A stretch of 57,259 nt of DNA, from positions 1-57,259 of the forward strand of contig CAIKUF010000293.1 in the NCBI GenBank assembly GCA_903830565.1. Direction: 5' to 3'. Positions within the stretch are counted from its first letter, which is position 1. Each line of letters starts with the position of its first letter. This DNA is from an uncultured bacterium (GTDB lineage Bacteria > Pseudomonadota > Gammaproteobacteria > Burkholderiales > Burkholderiaceae_C). The translations under genes were made by a program, and so were the position numbers. This document shows, piece by piece, positions 8,900 through 19,352 of the stretch. A model generated the notes under the pieces. That model searched no databases. It saw nothing but the letters and a program-made list of their open reading frames with translations, and was not told where the DNA came from.

Positions 8900-10624
8900 C
8901 TATTTGCCGACGACGCCGAGCTGCTTGTTGATGAGGTACTGCTGCGTGATCGACAGGATGTTGTTCGTCAGCCAGTACAGCACGAGGCCGGCCGGGAAGA
9001 AGAAGAACATCACCGAGAACGCGAGCGGCATGATCCACATCATCTTCGCCTGCACCGGGTCGGGCGGCGTCGGGTTGAGCCAGGTCTGCAGCAGCGAGGT
9101 CGCGGTCATCAGCGCCGGTAGGATGAAGAACGGGTCCGGCGCCGAGAGGTCGTGGATCCACAGAATCCACGGCGCGTTGCGCATCTCCACGCTGGACAGC
9201 AGCACCCAGTACAGCGCGATGAAGAACGGCATCTGCACGAAGATCGGCAGGCAGCCGCCGAGCGGGTTGACCTTCTCCTCGCGGTAGATGCGCATCATCT
9301 CCTGCTGCATCTCCTGCGGCTTGTCCTTGAGCCGCTCGCGCAGCGCCATCACGCGCGGGTTGATGGCCTTCATCTTGGCCATCGAACGGTACGCGCTGGC
9401 GTTGAGCCAGTAGAACGCGATCTTGAGCAGCACCACCAACGCGACGATGGACCAGCCCCAGTTGCCGAGCACTGCGTGCAACTGCGTCAGCAGCCAGAAC
9501 AGCGGCTTGGCGAGGATCGTGAACCAGCCGTAGTCCTTCACGAGTTCGAGGCCGGGCGCCAGCGCGCTCAGCTTGTTCTCTTCCTGCGGGCCGACGAAGA
9601 GCGTGGCGTTCAGCGCCTTGCTGGCCCCGGCGTCGACAATGCCCAGCGGAACGATCATGCCGACCGCGTAGAGGTTGTTGTCGATCTTGCGCGTGAAGAA
9701 CTCGCGCTGCGTCTTCTCGGGCAGCAGCCAGACCGACGCGAAGTAGTGCTGCACCATCGCGATCCAGCCGTTGTCGGCCGAGGTCTCGTGGTCGGGCTTC
9801 TCGCTCGGGCCGCGCTTCTCGATGGACTTGAAGTCGACCTTCTGGAACTTGGCCGCTTCGTCGTAGATCGCGGGGCCGGTGAAGGTGAAGTAGAAGCTCG
9901 ACTCGCCTTCCGGCGGGTTGCCGTCGCGAACGAGTTGCAGATAGAGCTGCGGCGTGATCGGCGCCGCCGAGACGTTGACGACTTCGAGCTTGACGTCGAC
10001 GACGTAGCTGTTGCGATGAAAGGTGTAGGTCTTGGCGAGCTTGGCGCCCCCGACCTCGGGCGACTCGAAGCGCACCTTCAACTCGTCAGCACCGGGCTTG
10101 AGTTCGCGCTCGCCCGGAACCCATTGCATGCCGGTGAGGTGGGTCGGCAAGGGCGCGCCCCCTGGGGCGGCGATGAGGCCGGCCTGCGCGAGGTAGACGC
10201 GCTTGTCGGAACGCTCGAAGACGACGACGTTCTGGCCTGGATTCTGGTGGTCGGCCTCCTGCAGCAGTTCGACCTTCACCGGGTCGCCGCCATTGGAGTC
10301 GAGCGTGACGCGGAAGACATCGGTCGCGATGGTCACCTTGACCGATGTCGCCGCTGCGGCGCTGGCGCTGGCGCTGGCCGGTGGCGGTGGTGTCGTCGGC
10401 GTGCCCGCGGTCGACGCCACGGGTGCGGGAACCGCGGCGGCGCCGGTCGCCGCAGGCACGCTCGCCGGTGGCGTGCCGACGACGACGCCCACGCTCGCTG
10501 CGGGCACGCTGGTCTTCGGGCCGAACAGCGACGGCTTGCCGTTGTAGCTTTGCCAGCCGTCCCACAACATGAAGAGCGACATCGAGAACACCACCCACAG
10601 CAGGGTGCGGCGAATATCGTTCAT
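8900..10624 (-). CDS. yidC: Membrane protein insertase YidC
   Basis: Inserts and folds inner-membrane proteins, alone or with SecYEG. The 574-residue protein has an N-terminal membrane anchor (residues 5-20), an Ala/Pro-rich linker, a large periplasmic domain to about residue 345, and the conserved insertase core with five C-terminal membrane segments (segment [20 protein letters not shown] near residue 450). It ends in the basic VVGK tail. ATG 10624 overlaps the yidD stop (ATGA). Length and order are typical of Gram-negative YidC. Confidence 0.95.
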   Translation of the reverse strand: MNDIRRTLLWVVFSMSLFMLWDGWQSYNGKPSLFGPKTSVPAASVGVVVGTPPASVPAATGAAAVPAPVASTAGTPTTPPPPASASASAAAATSVKVTIATDVFRVTLDSNGGDPVKVELLQEADHQNPGQNVVVFERSDKRVYLAQAGLIAAPGGAPLPTHLTGMQWVPGERELKPGADELKVRFESPEVGGAKLAKTYTFHRNSYVVDVKLEVVNVSAAPITPQLYLQLVRDGNPPEGESSFYFTFTGPAIYDEAAKFQKVDFKSIEKRGPSEKPDHETSADNGWIAMVQHYFASVWLLPEKTQREFFTRKIDNNLYAVGMIVPLGIVDAGASKALNATLFVGPQEENKLSALAPGLELVKDYGWFTILAKPLFWLLTQLHAVLGNWGWSIVALVVLLKIAFYWLNASAYRSMAKMKAINPRVMALRERLKDKPQEMQQEMMRIYREEKVNPLGGCLPIFVQMPFFIALYWVLLSSVEMRNAPWILWIHDLSAPDPFFILPALMTATSLLQTWLNPTPPDPVQAKMMWIMPLAFSVMFFFFPAGLVLYWLTNNILSITQQYLINKQLGVVGK

Positions 10625-11094
10625 GAAGAGGTCTTTGCTGAAGAAGTGATGGTGCCCCCAAGGCGGCCGCATTGTGGCGTCCGCCCCCCCGAGGGGGAGC
10701 AAGGAAACTTGGGGCGGCCCGGCGTTTCCTTGGGCGTGCCCCCAAGGCCGCCGCCCTGTGGCGTCTGCACGTTGTTGGCCGAGCAAGCAAGCTCAGGGCG
10801 GCCGGGCGCTTTCTCAAGAGCAGCCGCCGGTGCAAGCCACGCGAACAGGCGCGGAGGTGCCGACGGCACGGGGTCGTGCCCGCCCGCACACCACGGGTGG
10901 CAGCGCAGCACGCGCCGCGCCGCCAGGTAGGTGCCACCCGCCGCGCCGTGCGCCTGCAGCGCGCCCAGCGCGTAAGCCGAGCAGGTCGGCTCGAAACGGC
11001 ATCGCGAGCCCAGCCACGGGCTGAGCAGCAGGCGGTAGCCCTGCACGAGCAGGATCAGCAGCCGCTGCGGCAACTGGAGCATGGTTTCTCTCAT
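10621..11094 (-). CDS. yidD: Membrane protein insertion efficiency factor YidD, with a long repeat-derived tail
   Basis: Small membrane-associated protein that assists YidC. Residues 5-80 match the family: an amphipathic N-terminus, SPWLG, the cysteine motifs FEPTCSAY and RVLRCHPWCAGGHDPVP. Most YidD proteins end soon after this, at about 70-100 residues. Here the frame stays open to 157 residues and ends on the yidC start codon (ATGA). Residues 97-120 and 125-148 are two copies of a 24-residue unit (PGRP...GLGGT and PGRP...RLGGT) encoded by a hairpin repeat. The tail probably arose by repeat insertion and may have no function. An internal start at MLQLPQ (11082) is also possible. Confidence 0.85.
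   Translation of the reverse strand: MRETMLQLPQRLLILLVQGYRLLLSPWLGSRCRFEPTCSAYALGALQAHGAAGGTYLAARRVLRCHPWCAGGHDPVPSAPPRLFAWLAPAAALEKAPGRPELACSANNVQTPQGGGLGGTPKETPGRPKFPCSPSGGRTPQCGRLGGTITSSAKTSS
10651..10806. repeat. Two tandem copies of a GC-rich hairpin repeat inside the yidD frame
   Basis: Two related 72-nt units, 10651-10722 and 10735-10806, lie 84 nt apart. The lower one contains an inverted pair (CCCCAAG at 10656-10662, CTTGGGG at 10708-10714) around an inner C-run/GA/G-run hairpin at 10684-10697. The 17 bases at 10708-10724 recur exactly at 26265-26281 between gatA and gatB, which shows a dispersed repeat family. Confidence 0.75.
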
Positions 11095-11107
11095 TCCCTG
11101 TTCCGGT

Positions 11108-11641
11108 TCACGCTGCCGGCAGCGCGAGGGCCAGTTTGCGCCCGGCCTGTGTCAGCATGGCGTCGAGTTCCGCGCTCGCCGCGCTTCGCAGTGGGTCAGA
11201 TGCCGCACTGGCAAAGACGGCGCGGTCGAACCCGGCGCGCAGACGGACCACCCACAGCCCACCCGGCAGCGGCGTCTGCCCCGGCTGGCCACGGCGCAGG
11301 ACAGCGGCGCGAATCTGCCGCTTGAGCAGCGTTCGCGTCACCGAACGCTTGGCGTGGCGCTTGGGCACCACCGCGCCCAACCACACGGCGGGAGCCGAAA
11401 GCGCGGGCGTCAACGGGCTCTCCGTGGGCGAGTCATCCACAGTCGGTGCAGAAGTCGGTTGACCATCTGTGGATAACTCATGGAAAAGTGGCTCGCACCG
11501 ACGTTCCACGCCGGCCCGCCGCCCCGCCGGCCGGCCTGGAAGCCCGGCAATGAAGTGGACTGCGAAGTGGGCACTTCGCGCGCAGGCAGGTGTGCCCAGC
11601 ACGCGTTCGAAATCCGCCGATCGCACGATGCGACCCAGCAC
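11108..11641 (-). CDS. rnpA: Ribonuclease P protein component
   Basis: Protein subunit of RNase P, which matures tRNA 5' ends. The 177-residue product begins at GTG 11641 with LGRIVRSADFERVL, the family N-terminus; no in-frame ATG is close. The RNA-binding stretch is PKRHAKRSVTRTLLKRQIR. The usual RNR signature reads TRT here, with Thr in place of Asn. An extra segment of about 45 residues lies between the first strand (HFAVHFI) and WLGAVVPKR, making the protein longer than E. coli's 119. This insertion is encoded by DNA with two DnaA-box sequences. The gene follows rpmH by 29 nt. Confidence 0.9.
   Translation of the reverse strand: MLGRIVRSADFERVLGTPACARSAHFAVHFIAGLPGRPAGRRAGVERRCEPLFHELSTDGQPTSAPTVDDSPTESPLTPALSAPAVWLGAVVPKRHAKRSVTRTLLKRQIRAAVLRRGQPGQTPLPGGLWVVRLRAGFDRAVFASAASDPLRSAASAELDAMLTQAGRKLALALPAA
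11433..11476. promoter_or_regulatory. DnaA boxes inside rnpA
   Basis: A perfect DnaA box, TGTGGATAA, is at 11468-11476 (TTATCCACA on the minus strand). A one-mismatch box, TCATCCACA, is at 11433-11441 in the opposite orientation. Both lie in the extra segment of rnpA (protein context HELSTDG and TVDDS), about 330-370 nt from the rpmH-dnaA gap. Confidence 0.6.
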
Positions 11642-11670
11642 GGGCGTGATGGGCGACCGAAGGACCGGGC

Positions 11671-11805
11671 TCAGACGGCCAGGCGCTTGCGGCCCTTGGC
11701 GCGGCGTGCGTTGATCACGGCACGCCCGCCGCGGGTCTTCATGCGGACGAGGAAGCCGTGCGTGCGGGCGCGACGGACCTTGGAAGCTTGGTAGGTGCGT
11801 TTCAT
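11671..11805 (-). CDS. rpmH: 50S ribosomal protein L34
   Basis: A 44-residue, highly basic ribosomal protein that begins [18 protein letters not shown] and ends GRKRLAV, the full canonical length. It is divergent from dnaA across the probable origin and is the first gene of the rpmH-rnpA-yidD-yidC-mnmE string. A good promoter lies about 170 nt upstream of the ATG. Confidence 0.97.
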   Translation of the reverse strand: MKRTYQASKVRRARTHGFLVRMKTRGGRAVINARRAKGRKRLAV

Positions 11806-11971
11806 TCTGAGTCCTTAGTCGCCAGGGCCGGGTGCCGGGGCGATGCGGCGTTGTCAAGGTTGACCCGTTCCGCACGCCGCACCTAGCGCGGCCTGCGCGC
11901 CGCACGTGTCGTGGGGAGTCGGGTTGCGACTCGCCCCGCTTGGCGCTGGGCTGAAGTCCGGGAAACCGAGT

Positions 11972-12000
11972 ATTACACCAAAAACATCCTTTTCGGTCAA
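11972..12000 (-). promoter_or_regulatory. Probable sigma-70 promoter for rpmH
   Basis: On the minus strand there is TTGACC (11995-12000), a 17-nt spacer, and TGTAAT (11972-11977), a near-consensus -35/-10 pair reading towards rpmH. It sits in the most AT-rich part of the gap. Confidence 0.55.
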
Positions 12001-12054
12001 TGACTTACACGGCAAGCTGCGGGCCGGAGGGGGCCTTGACGCCAGACTTCAAAC

Positions 12055-12063
12055 TGTGGATAA
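12055..12063 (-). promoter_or_regulatory. Consensus DnaA box
   Basis: TGTGGATAA on the plus strand (TTATCCACA on the minus), an exact match to the consensus, 64 nt upstream of the dnaA ATG. It could act both in origin firing and in dnaA autoregulation. Confidence 0.7.
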
Positions 12064-12115
12064 CCGCCCTTTCGCCAGCCGCCAACACGTACAATCGGCC
12101 CCTCAAAAGAAGAAG

Positions 12116-12124
12116 TTTTCCACA
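12116..12124 (+). promoter_or_regulatory. Near-consensus DnaA box at the dnaA start
   Basis: TTTTCCACA differs by one base from TTATCCACA and ends 2 nt before the dnaA ATG, so DnaA bound here would cover the ribosome-binding region of its own gene. Confidence 0.5.
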
Positions 12125-12126
12125 AT

Positions 12127-13524
12127 ATGACCGCCGACCTTTGGCGACGTGGCTGCGATCGACTCGCAGCCGAGTTGCCCGAACAACAATTCAACACCTG
12201 GATCCGCCCGCTGCCCAATGCCGACGTCACCGAGCACGGCGACGCGGCGACGGTGGTGTCGGTGCGCGTGCCCAACCGCTTCAAGCTCGACTGGATCCGC
12301 AACCAGTACGCCGGGCGCATCGAGGCCGTGCTGAGCGAACTGGCCGGCCACCAAGTGCGGCTCGATCTGACGCTGGCCCAGCGCGAGTTGCCGCAACAGG
12401 CGGCTGCGCTGCCCGCCCGCAACGGCAGCAGCGCGACGCCGCATCTGGCTATCGCGCTCGGCGCCGCATCGGCCACGCACGCCGAGCCGGCCACCACCTT
12501 GCCGCGGCACCGCCTGAACCCGAGCCTGACCTTCGACACCCTGGTCCCAGGCCGCGCCAACCAGATGGCGCGCACCGCGGCGCTGCACGTCGCCGGAGCG
12601 CCGGGCGTGATGTACAACCCGCTCTTCATCTACGGCGGCGTGGGCCTGGGCAAGACGCACCTTGTGCATGCCGTGGGCAACGCGCTGCTCGCCGACCGGC
12701 CCGGCGCCCGCGTGCTCTACCTCCACGCCGAGCAATTCATCAGCGACGTGGTGAAGAACTACCAGCGCAAAACCTTCGATGAGCTCAAGGCCAAGTACCA
12801 CTCTCTCGACCTGCTGCTGATCGACGACGTGCAGTTCTTCGCCGGCAAGGAGCGCACGCAGGAGGAGTTTTTCAACGCCTTCGAGGCCCTGCTCGCCAAG
12901 CGGGCGCACATCATCATGACCAGCGACACCTACCCCAAGGGTCTGCAGGACATCGACGAGCGCCTGACCTCGCGCTTCGACGCCGGGCTGACCGTGGCCA
13001 TCGAGCCGCCCGAGCTCGAGATGCGGGTCGCGATCCTGATGCGCAAGGCCGAGGCCGAGGCGACGGTGATGCCCGAGGACGTAGCCTTCTTCATCGCCAA
13101 GAACGTGCGCGCCAACGTGCGCGAGCTCGAAGGCGCGCTGCGCAAGGTGCTGGCCTATTCGCGCTTCAGCCACAAGGACATTAACATCGCGCTCGCCCGC
13201 GACGCCCTGAAGGACCTGCTGTCGATACAGAACCGGCAGGTCGGGGTCGAGAACATCCAGAAGACGGTGGCCGATTTCTACAAGATCAAGGTCGCCGACA
13301 TGTACAGCAAGAAGCGCCCGGCCAGCATCGCCCGGCCGCGCCAGATCGCGATGTACCTGTCCAAGGAGATGACGCAAAAGAGCCTGCCCGAGATCGGTGA
13401 ACTGTTCGGCGGGCGCGACCACACGACGGTGCTGCATGCGGTGCGCAAGATCGCTGCCGAGCGGCAGAAGAACACCGAGCTGAACCAGCAACTGCACGTG
13501 CTGGAACAGACGCTCAAGGGATGA
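12127..13524 (+). CDS. dnaA: Chromosomal replication initiator protein DnaA
   Basis: AAA+ ATPase that opens oriC and loads the replicative helicase. The 465-residue protein has domain I (residues 1-90), a variable linker (90-130), the AAA+ domain with Walker [10 protein letters not shown] at 170-178 and Walker B LLLIDDVQ at 229-236, and the C-terminal DNA-binding domain with the signature [13 protein letters not shown] near 431-443. Length is normal. A DnaA box touches the start codon, suggesting autoregulation. Confidence 0.97.
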   Translation: MTADLWRRGCDRLAAELPEQQFNTWIRPLPNADVTEHGDAATVVSVRVPNRFKLDWIRNQYAGRIEAVLSELAGHQVRLDLTLAQRELPQQAAALPARNGSSATPHLAIALGAASATHAEPATTLPRHRLNPSLTFDTLVPGRANQMARTAALHVAGAPGVMYNPLFIYGGVGLGKTHLVHAVGNALLADRPGARVLYLHAEQFISDVVKNYQRKTFDELKAKYHSLDLLLIDDVQFFAGKERTQEEFFNAFEALLAKRAHIIMTSDTYPKGLQDIDERLTSRFDAGLTVAIEPPELEMRVAILMRKAEAEATVMPEDVAFFIAKNVRANVRELEGALRKVLAYSRFSHKDINIALARDALKDLLSIQNRQVGVENIQKTVADFYKIKVADMYSKKRPASIARPRQIAMYLSKEMTQKSLPEIGELFGGRDHTTVLHAVRKIAAERQKNTELNQQLHVLEQTLKG

Positions 13525-13780
13525 GGGCCGCGCGCTTGAGTTGCTTGCACGTTCGCGGCCGTGCCGTCAAGCGCCAACCCTGGGGACAAGTTTCTGGCAA
13601 CTCTCCCCTTGTCCACAGGCGCAGCCCGATCGAACAAGTTGTTGCATCCGGCTCCCGCTCTTGAAGCGCTTCGCCACACATGGTTTACCGGGACCTAAAC
13701 GCTTGATGGAAAAGGGGAAAATGGCGTTCTCCACAGAAAGCTGCCGCCCCTACTACGACCACCAAACTTAAGAGGATCAA
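13525..13780. other. dnaA-dnaN gap with further DnaA-box-like sequences
   Basis: This 256-nt gap carries one-mismatch DnaA boxes TTGTCCACA at 13609-13617 and TTCTCCACA at 13727-13735. The segment from about 13680 on is clearly richer in A and T than the flanks. No convincing gene is present. It may be a second part of the origin or a DnaA-controlled promoter for dnaN. Confidence 0.45.
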
Positions 13781-14899
13781 ATGATTGTCTTGAAGGCTGC
13801 ACAAGAAAAAGTGCTGAACGCGCTGCAGGCCGTCTCCGGCATCGTCGAGCGAAGGCATACGCTGCCCATCCTGGCCAACGTGCTGATCCGCAAGAACGGT
13901 TCGCAGGTGGAGTTCACGACCAGCGACCTCGAGATCCAGGTCCGCACCACGGCCGAGTTCGATGGCGATGCCGGCAGCCTCGCGACGACCGTCGGCGCGC
14001 GCAAGCTGATCGACATCCTGCGCTCGATGCCGAGCGACCAAGTCGTCACGCTCAGCTCGGCGCAATCCAAGCTCACGCTGCAGGGCGGCAAGAGCCGCTT
14101 CACGTTGCAGACGCTGCCGAGCGACGACTTCCCGCTGGTGCAGGAAGCGGCCGACTTCGGGCCGGCATTCAGCGTTCCGCAGACGACGCTGAAGAACCTG
14201 ATCGACCAAGTGCATTTCGCGATGGCGGTGCACGACATCCGCTACTACCTGAACGGCATCCTGTTCGTCGCCGAAGGCAAGAGCCTGACCTTGGTTGCCA
14301 CCGACGGCCACCGCCTCGCGCTGGCGCAGGCGACGCTGGACGTCGAGATTCCGAAGCAGGAGGTCATCCTGCCGCGCAAGACGGTGCTCGAGTTGCAGCG
14401 CCTGCTGCGCGACGACAAGGAAGCCGAGCACACCGCGATCGAGATGCGCTTTGCCGGCAACCAGGCCAAGTTCAGCTTCTCCGGAATGGAGTTCGTGAGC
14501 AAGCTCGTCGAGGGCAAGTTCCCCGACTACAACCGCGTCATCCCCAAGGGCCACCGCAACTCGGTGACGCTCGGTCGCGCGCCGCTGCTCGCCTGTCTGC
14601 AGCGCGCGGCCATCCTGACGAGCGAGAAGTTCAAGGGCGTGCGCGTCAACATCGAGCCCGGAACGCTGCGCATCGCGTCGAGCAACGCGGAGCAGGAAGA
14701 GGCCAAGGAAGAACTCGAAATCGACTACGCGGGCGACGAGATCGAGATCGGTTTCAACGTGACCTACCTGATCGACGTGCTGACCAACACGAATGTCGAG
14801 ATGGTGAAGATCGAACTCCAAGACACCAATTCGAGCGCGTTGCTGACGGTGCCCGAATTGCCCGGTTTCAAGTACGTCGTCATGCCGATGCGGATCTAG
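13781..14899 (+). CDS. dnaN: DNA polymerase III subunit beta (sliding clamp)
   Basis: Ring-shaped processivity clamp for the replicative polymerase. The 372-residue protein begins MIVLKAAQEKVLNALQ and ends with the conserved clamp C-terminus (YVVMPMRI, with the P-M-R motif), so all three clamp domains are complete. AGAGGA lies 5-6 nt before the ATG. It follows dnaA and precedes gyrB in the standard order. A 12-bp inverted repeat overlaps its stop codon. Confidence 0.96.
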   Translation: MIVLKAAQEKVLNALQAVSGIVERRHTLPILANVLIRKNGSQVEFTTSDLEIQVRTTAEFDGDAGSLATTVGARKLIDILRSMPSDQVVTLSSAQSKLTLQGGKSRFTLQTLPSDDFPLVQEAADFGPAFSVPQTTLKNLIDQVHFAMAVHDIRYYLNGILFVAEGKSLTLVATDGHRLALAQATLDVEIPKQEVILPRKTVLELQRLLRDDKEAEHTAIEMRFAGNQAKFSFSGMEFVSKLVEGKFPDYNRVIPKGHRNSVTLGRAPLLACLQRAAILTSEKFKGVRVNIEPGTLRIASSNAEQEEAKEELEIDYAGDEIEIGFNVTYLIDVLTNTNVEMVKIELQDTNSSALLTVPELPGFKYVVMPMRI

Positions 14900-14922
14900 C
14901 CGCCTGGGGTGGCTAGATCCGC
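14890..14922. terminator. 12-bp perfect inverted repeat across the dnaN stop codon
   Basis: GCGGATCTAGCC (14890-14901) and GGCTAGATCCGC (14911-14922) form a perfect 12-bp stem with a 9-nt loop. The dnaN stop codon TAG lies in the left arm. A second hairpin (CCCCCGC-CGA-GCGGGGG, 14950-14966) follows. Neither is followed by a T-run. They may act as a transcription end, an RNA stability element or a protein site. Confidence 0.45.
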
Positions 14923-15015
14923 TTCGCGGTGACATGGGGCACCCCCTGCCCCCCGCCGAGCGGGGGTTGCGTCTAGAAACACGACCACTGGCGTGGCGGC
15001 CTTTCCCGAAGTTGA

Positions 15016-17571
<2,556 letters not shown>

Positions 17572-17941
17572 TTTTCCAGGGTCTCGTAGGTCGCCAAATT
17601 AGTGGCGACTCGCGCCACACTGTTGCGAGTGGCGGGCGATAGTTGGTGCGACTGGCCTACTGCACCTGGGAAGGCCCAACCATCGGTCGGAGACTGAATA
17701 GGTCGCTGGTGCCGGCGGGTGGGTGCTCTCAGCGATGAGCACCAGGTTGCGGGCCGAAGGAGGCATGTGCCGAAACGTGCCGCGGGCGATACGTGACGGC
17801 GTAGCCGCCAAATTTCGAGTGGACGCTCTACCCAGGGTCGAGCGCGCGGCGTCGACGCTGTGCTCTGCATCCGTCCTGTGCACTTCATGCAGGCGCGTCG
17901 CCATCGCGAAGCCCCTGTCGCCGATGCCCCCCTGGCCGATC
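17572..17941. other. 370-nt gap after gyrB with no recognised gene
   Basis: The gap separates convergent gyrB and rodA. A small hairpin (GTGGCG...CGCCAC) lies at about 17601-17617, 30 nt after gyrB. Short open frames exist on both strands (for example a 101-codon minus-strand frame ending at 17599), but they have no family signature and poor codon bias. Base composition is less GC-rich than in the flanking genes. It could be a decayed gene or a mobile-element remnant. Confidence 0.5.
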
Positions 17942-19099
17942 TCAAGACTGCACCAGCCGTCGGCTCTTGGCTATCGACATCAAGATGCCCAACCCAAGAC
18001 CCAAGGTCACCATCGCCGTGCCGCCGTAGCTGATGAAGGGCAGCGGCACGCCGACCACCGGCAGGATGCCGCTGACCATGCCCATATTCACGAAGGCATA
18101 GGTGAAGAACGAGAGCGTCACCGCGCCGGCCAGCAGGCGCGCGAACTGCGTCGGCGCCTCGGCGGCGATCATCAACCCGCGAAAGATCAGGAAGATGAAG
18201 CCGAGCAGCAGCGTCACGCCGCCGGCGAGGCCGAACTCCTCCGAGAACGCGGCGAAGATGAAATCGGTCGTGCGCTCGGGGATGAACTCGAGGTGGGTCT
18301 GCGTGCCCTTCATGAAGCCCTTGCCGGTCAGCCCGCCCGAGCCGATGGCGATGCCGCCCTGGATGATGTGAAAGCCCTTGCCGAGCGGGTCGGTCGTCGG
18401 GTCGAGCAGGGTGCAGACGCGGTTCTTCTGGTAGTCGCGCATCAGCGGCCACTTGAGATCGGGCTGGCAGATCGTGTCCTCCGACAGCACGAGCGCCATC
18501 ACGCCGACGGCGACCAGCAGCAGCACCGGAACGATCAGCCGCCACGACAGGCCGGCGAAGAAGATCACGTACAGCCCTGCCGAGAGCACGAGGATCGCGG
18601 TGCCGAGGTCGGGCTGCTTGACGATCAGCCCGACCGGCAGCGCGAGCATCAGCAGCGCGGCGACGAAGTCGAGCGCGCGCAACTGGCCTTCGCGGCGCTG
18701 GAACCACCAGGCCAGCATCATCGGCATCGCGATTTTCAGGATTTCAGACGGCTGGATGTCGACCACACCCACATGCAGCCAGCGTGTCGCGCCCTTCTTG
18801 GTGACGCCGAAGACCATCGTCGCGACGAGCAGCGCGACACCGAGGCAGTACAGCGGCACCGCCAGCCGCGACAGGCGCTGCGGCGGCACCTGCGCGACCA
18901 TGAACAGCACGCCGACCGCGAGCACCATGTTGCGCGCGTGGTCGACGAAGCGAGTTCCACTGTCAAAGCCCGCCGAGTACATCGTCAGCAGGCCGCCGAC
19001 GGAGAGCAGCACGATGGCCGCGGAGAGCGGGCCGTCGAAGCCGATGAACACCGGCCGCGCGCGCTGCCACAGCGTTGGCTTGTTGAAGACGTGGCTCAT
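17942..19099 (-). CDS. rodA: Rod-shape-determining peptidoglycan polymerase RodA
   Basis: SEDS-family glycosyltransferase that polymerises peptidoglycan during cell elongation with PBP2. The 385-residue protein is made almost entirely of membrane segments, with SEDS motifs GVTKKGATRWLHVG and DIQPSEILKIAMP, the PDLGTAIL segment, and IGSGGLTGKGFMKGTQT followed by the ERTTDFIFAAFSEEFG loop. Near the C-terminus is GVPLPFISYGGTAM. It lies downstream of mrdA on the same strand, with a 253-nt repeat-filled gap between them. Confidence 0.95.
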   Translation of the reverse strand: MSHVFNKPTLWQRARPVFIGFDGPLSAAIVLLSVGGLLTMYSAGFDSGTRFVDHARNMVLAVGVLFMVAQVPPQRLSRLAVPLYCLGVALLVATMVFGVTKKGATRWLHVGVVDIQPSEILKIAMPMMLAWWFQRREGQLRALDFVAALLMLALPVGLIVKQPDLGTAILVLSAGLYVIFFAGLSWRLIVPVLLLVAVGVMALVLSEDTICQPDLKWPLMRDYQKNRVCTLLDPTTDPLGKGFHIIQGGIAIGSGGLTGKGFMKGTQTHLEFIPERTTDFIFAAFSEEFGLAGGVTLLLGFIFLIFRGLMIAAEAPTQFARLLAGAVTLSFFTYAFVNMGMVSGILPVVGVPLPFISYGGTAMVTLGLGLGILMSIAKSRRLVQS

Positions 19100-19162
19100 G
19101 ACCGCCCCTCGGCCGACGAGTACATCGGCCGATCCCCCGAGGGGAGAGAGGGGCGCGGCTCA

Positions 19163-19308
19163 AAGCCGGCTCGCGCCGGCTTGGACGCCACGAGCGGCTG
19201 CCGCGTCTCGCGGCTGCCGCGGGCCGGCTTGGCGAGCTGAGGCCGGACACAGCCAGTCCCTGCGGACTGGCTGTGCCTGCCGAAGGCCATCGGCCTCTGG
19301 CCGATGGC
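19163..19308. repeat. Cluster of three hairpins between mrdA and rodA (REP/BIME-like)
   Basis: Three perfect stem-loops: 19163-19182 (8-bp stem, loop TCGC), 19248-19275 (12-bp stem CACAGCCAGTCC, loop CTGC), and 19286-19308 (10-bp stem, loop TCT). The last two recur as a pair, in the same order, between mreB and mreC at 22980-23037. The shared core starts CCGGACACAG and continues into the first hairpin. No gene is seen in this gap. Confidence 0.7.
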
Positions 19309-19352
19309 GGCCCGGCGCTCGGCCCGCGGAAGTTCGCTCGCCACGGGATGTC

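Larger units (their letters stand above)
11806..12126. other. Probable chromosomal origin region between rpmH and dnaA
   Basis: A 321-nt gap between divergent rpmH and dnaA, the usual place for a Burkholderiales oriC. It holds a perfect DnaA box at 12055-12063, a one-mismatch box (TTTTCCACA) at 12116-12124 that touches the dnaA start, and an AT-rich stretch around 11970-12005 that could serve for unwinding. A TACAAT hexamer at 12090-12095 may be the dnaA -10 element. No protein gene is seen. More boxes lie in rnpA and in the dnaA-dnaN gap, so the active origin may be larger than this gap. Confidence 0.6.

Noticed and set aside
17723-19240. A 505-codon plus-strand frame opposite rodA
   Set aside because: Its main part is antisense to a complete RodA protein; the first 70 codons in the gap show no family likeness or codon bias.
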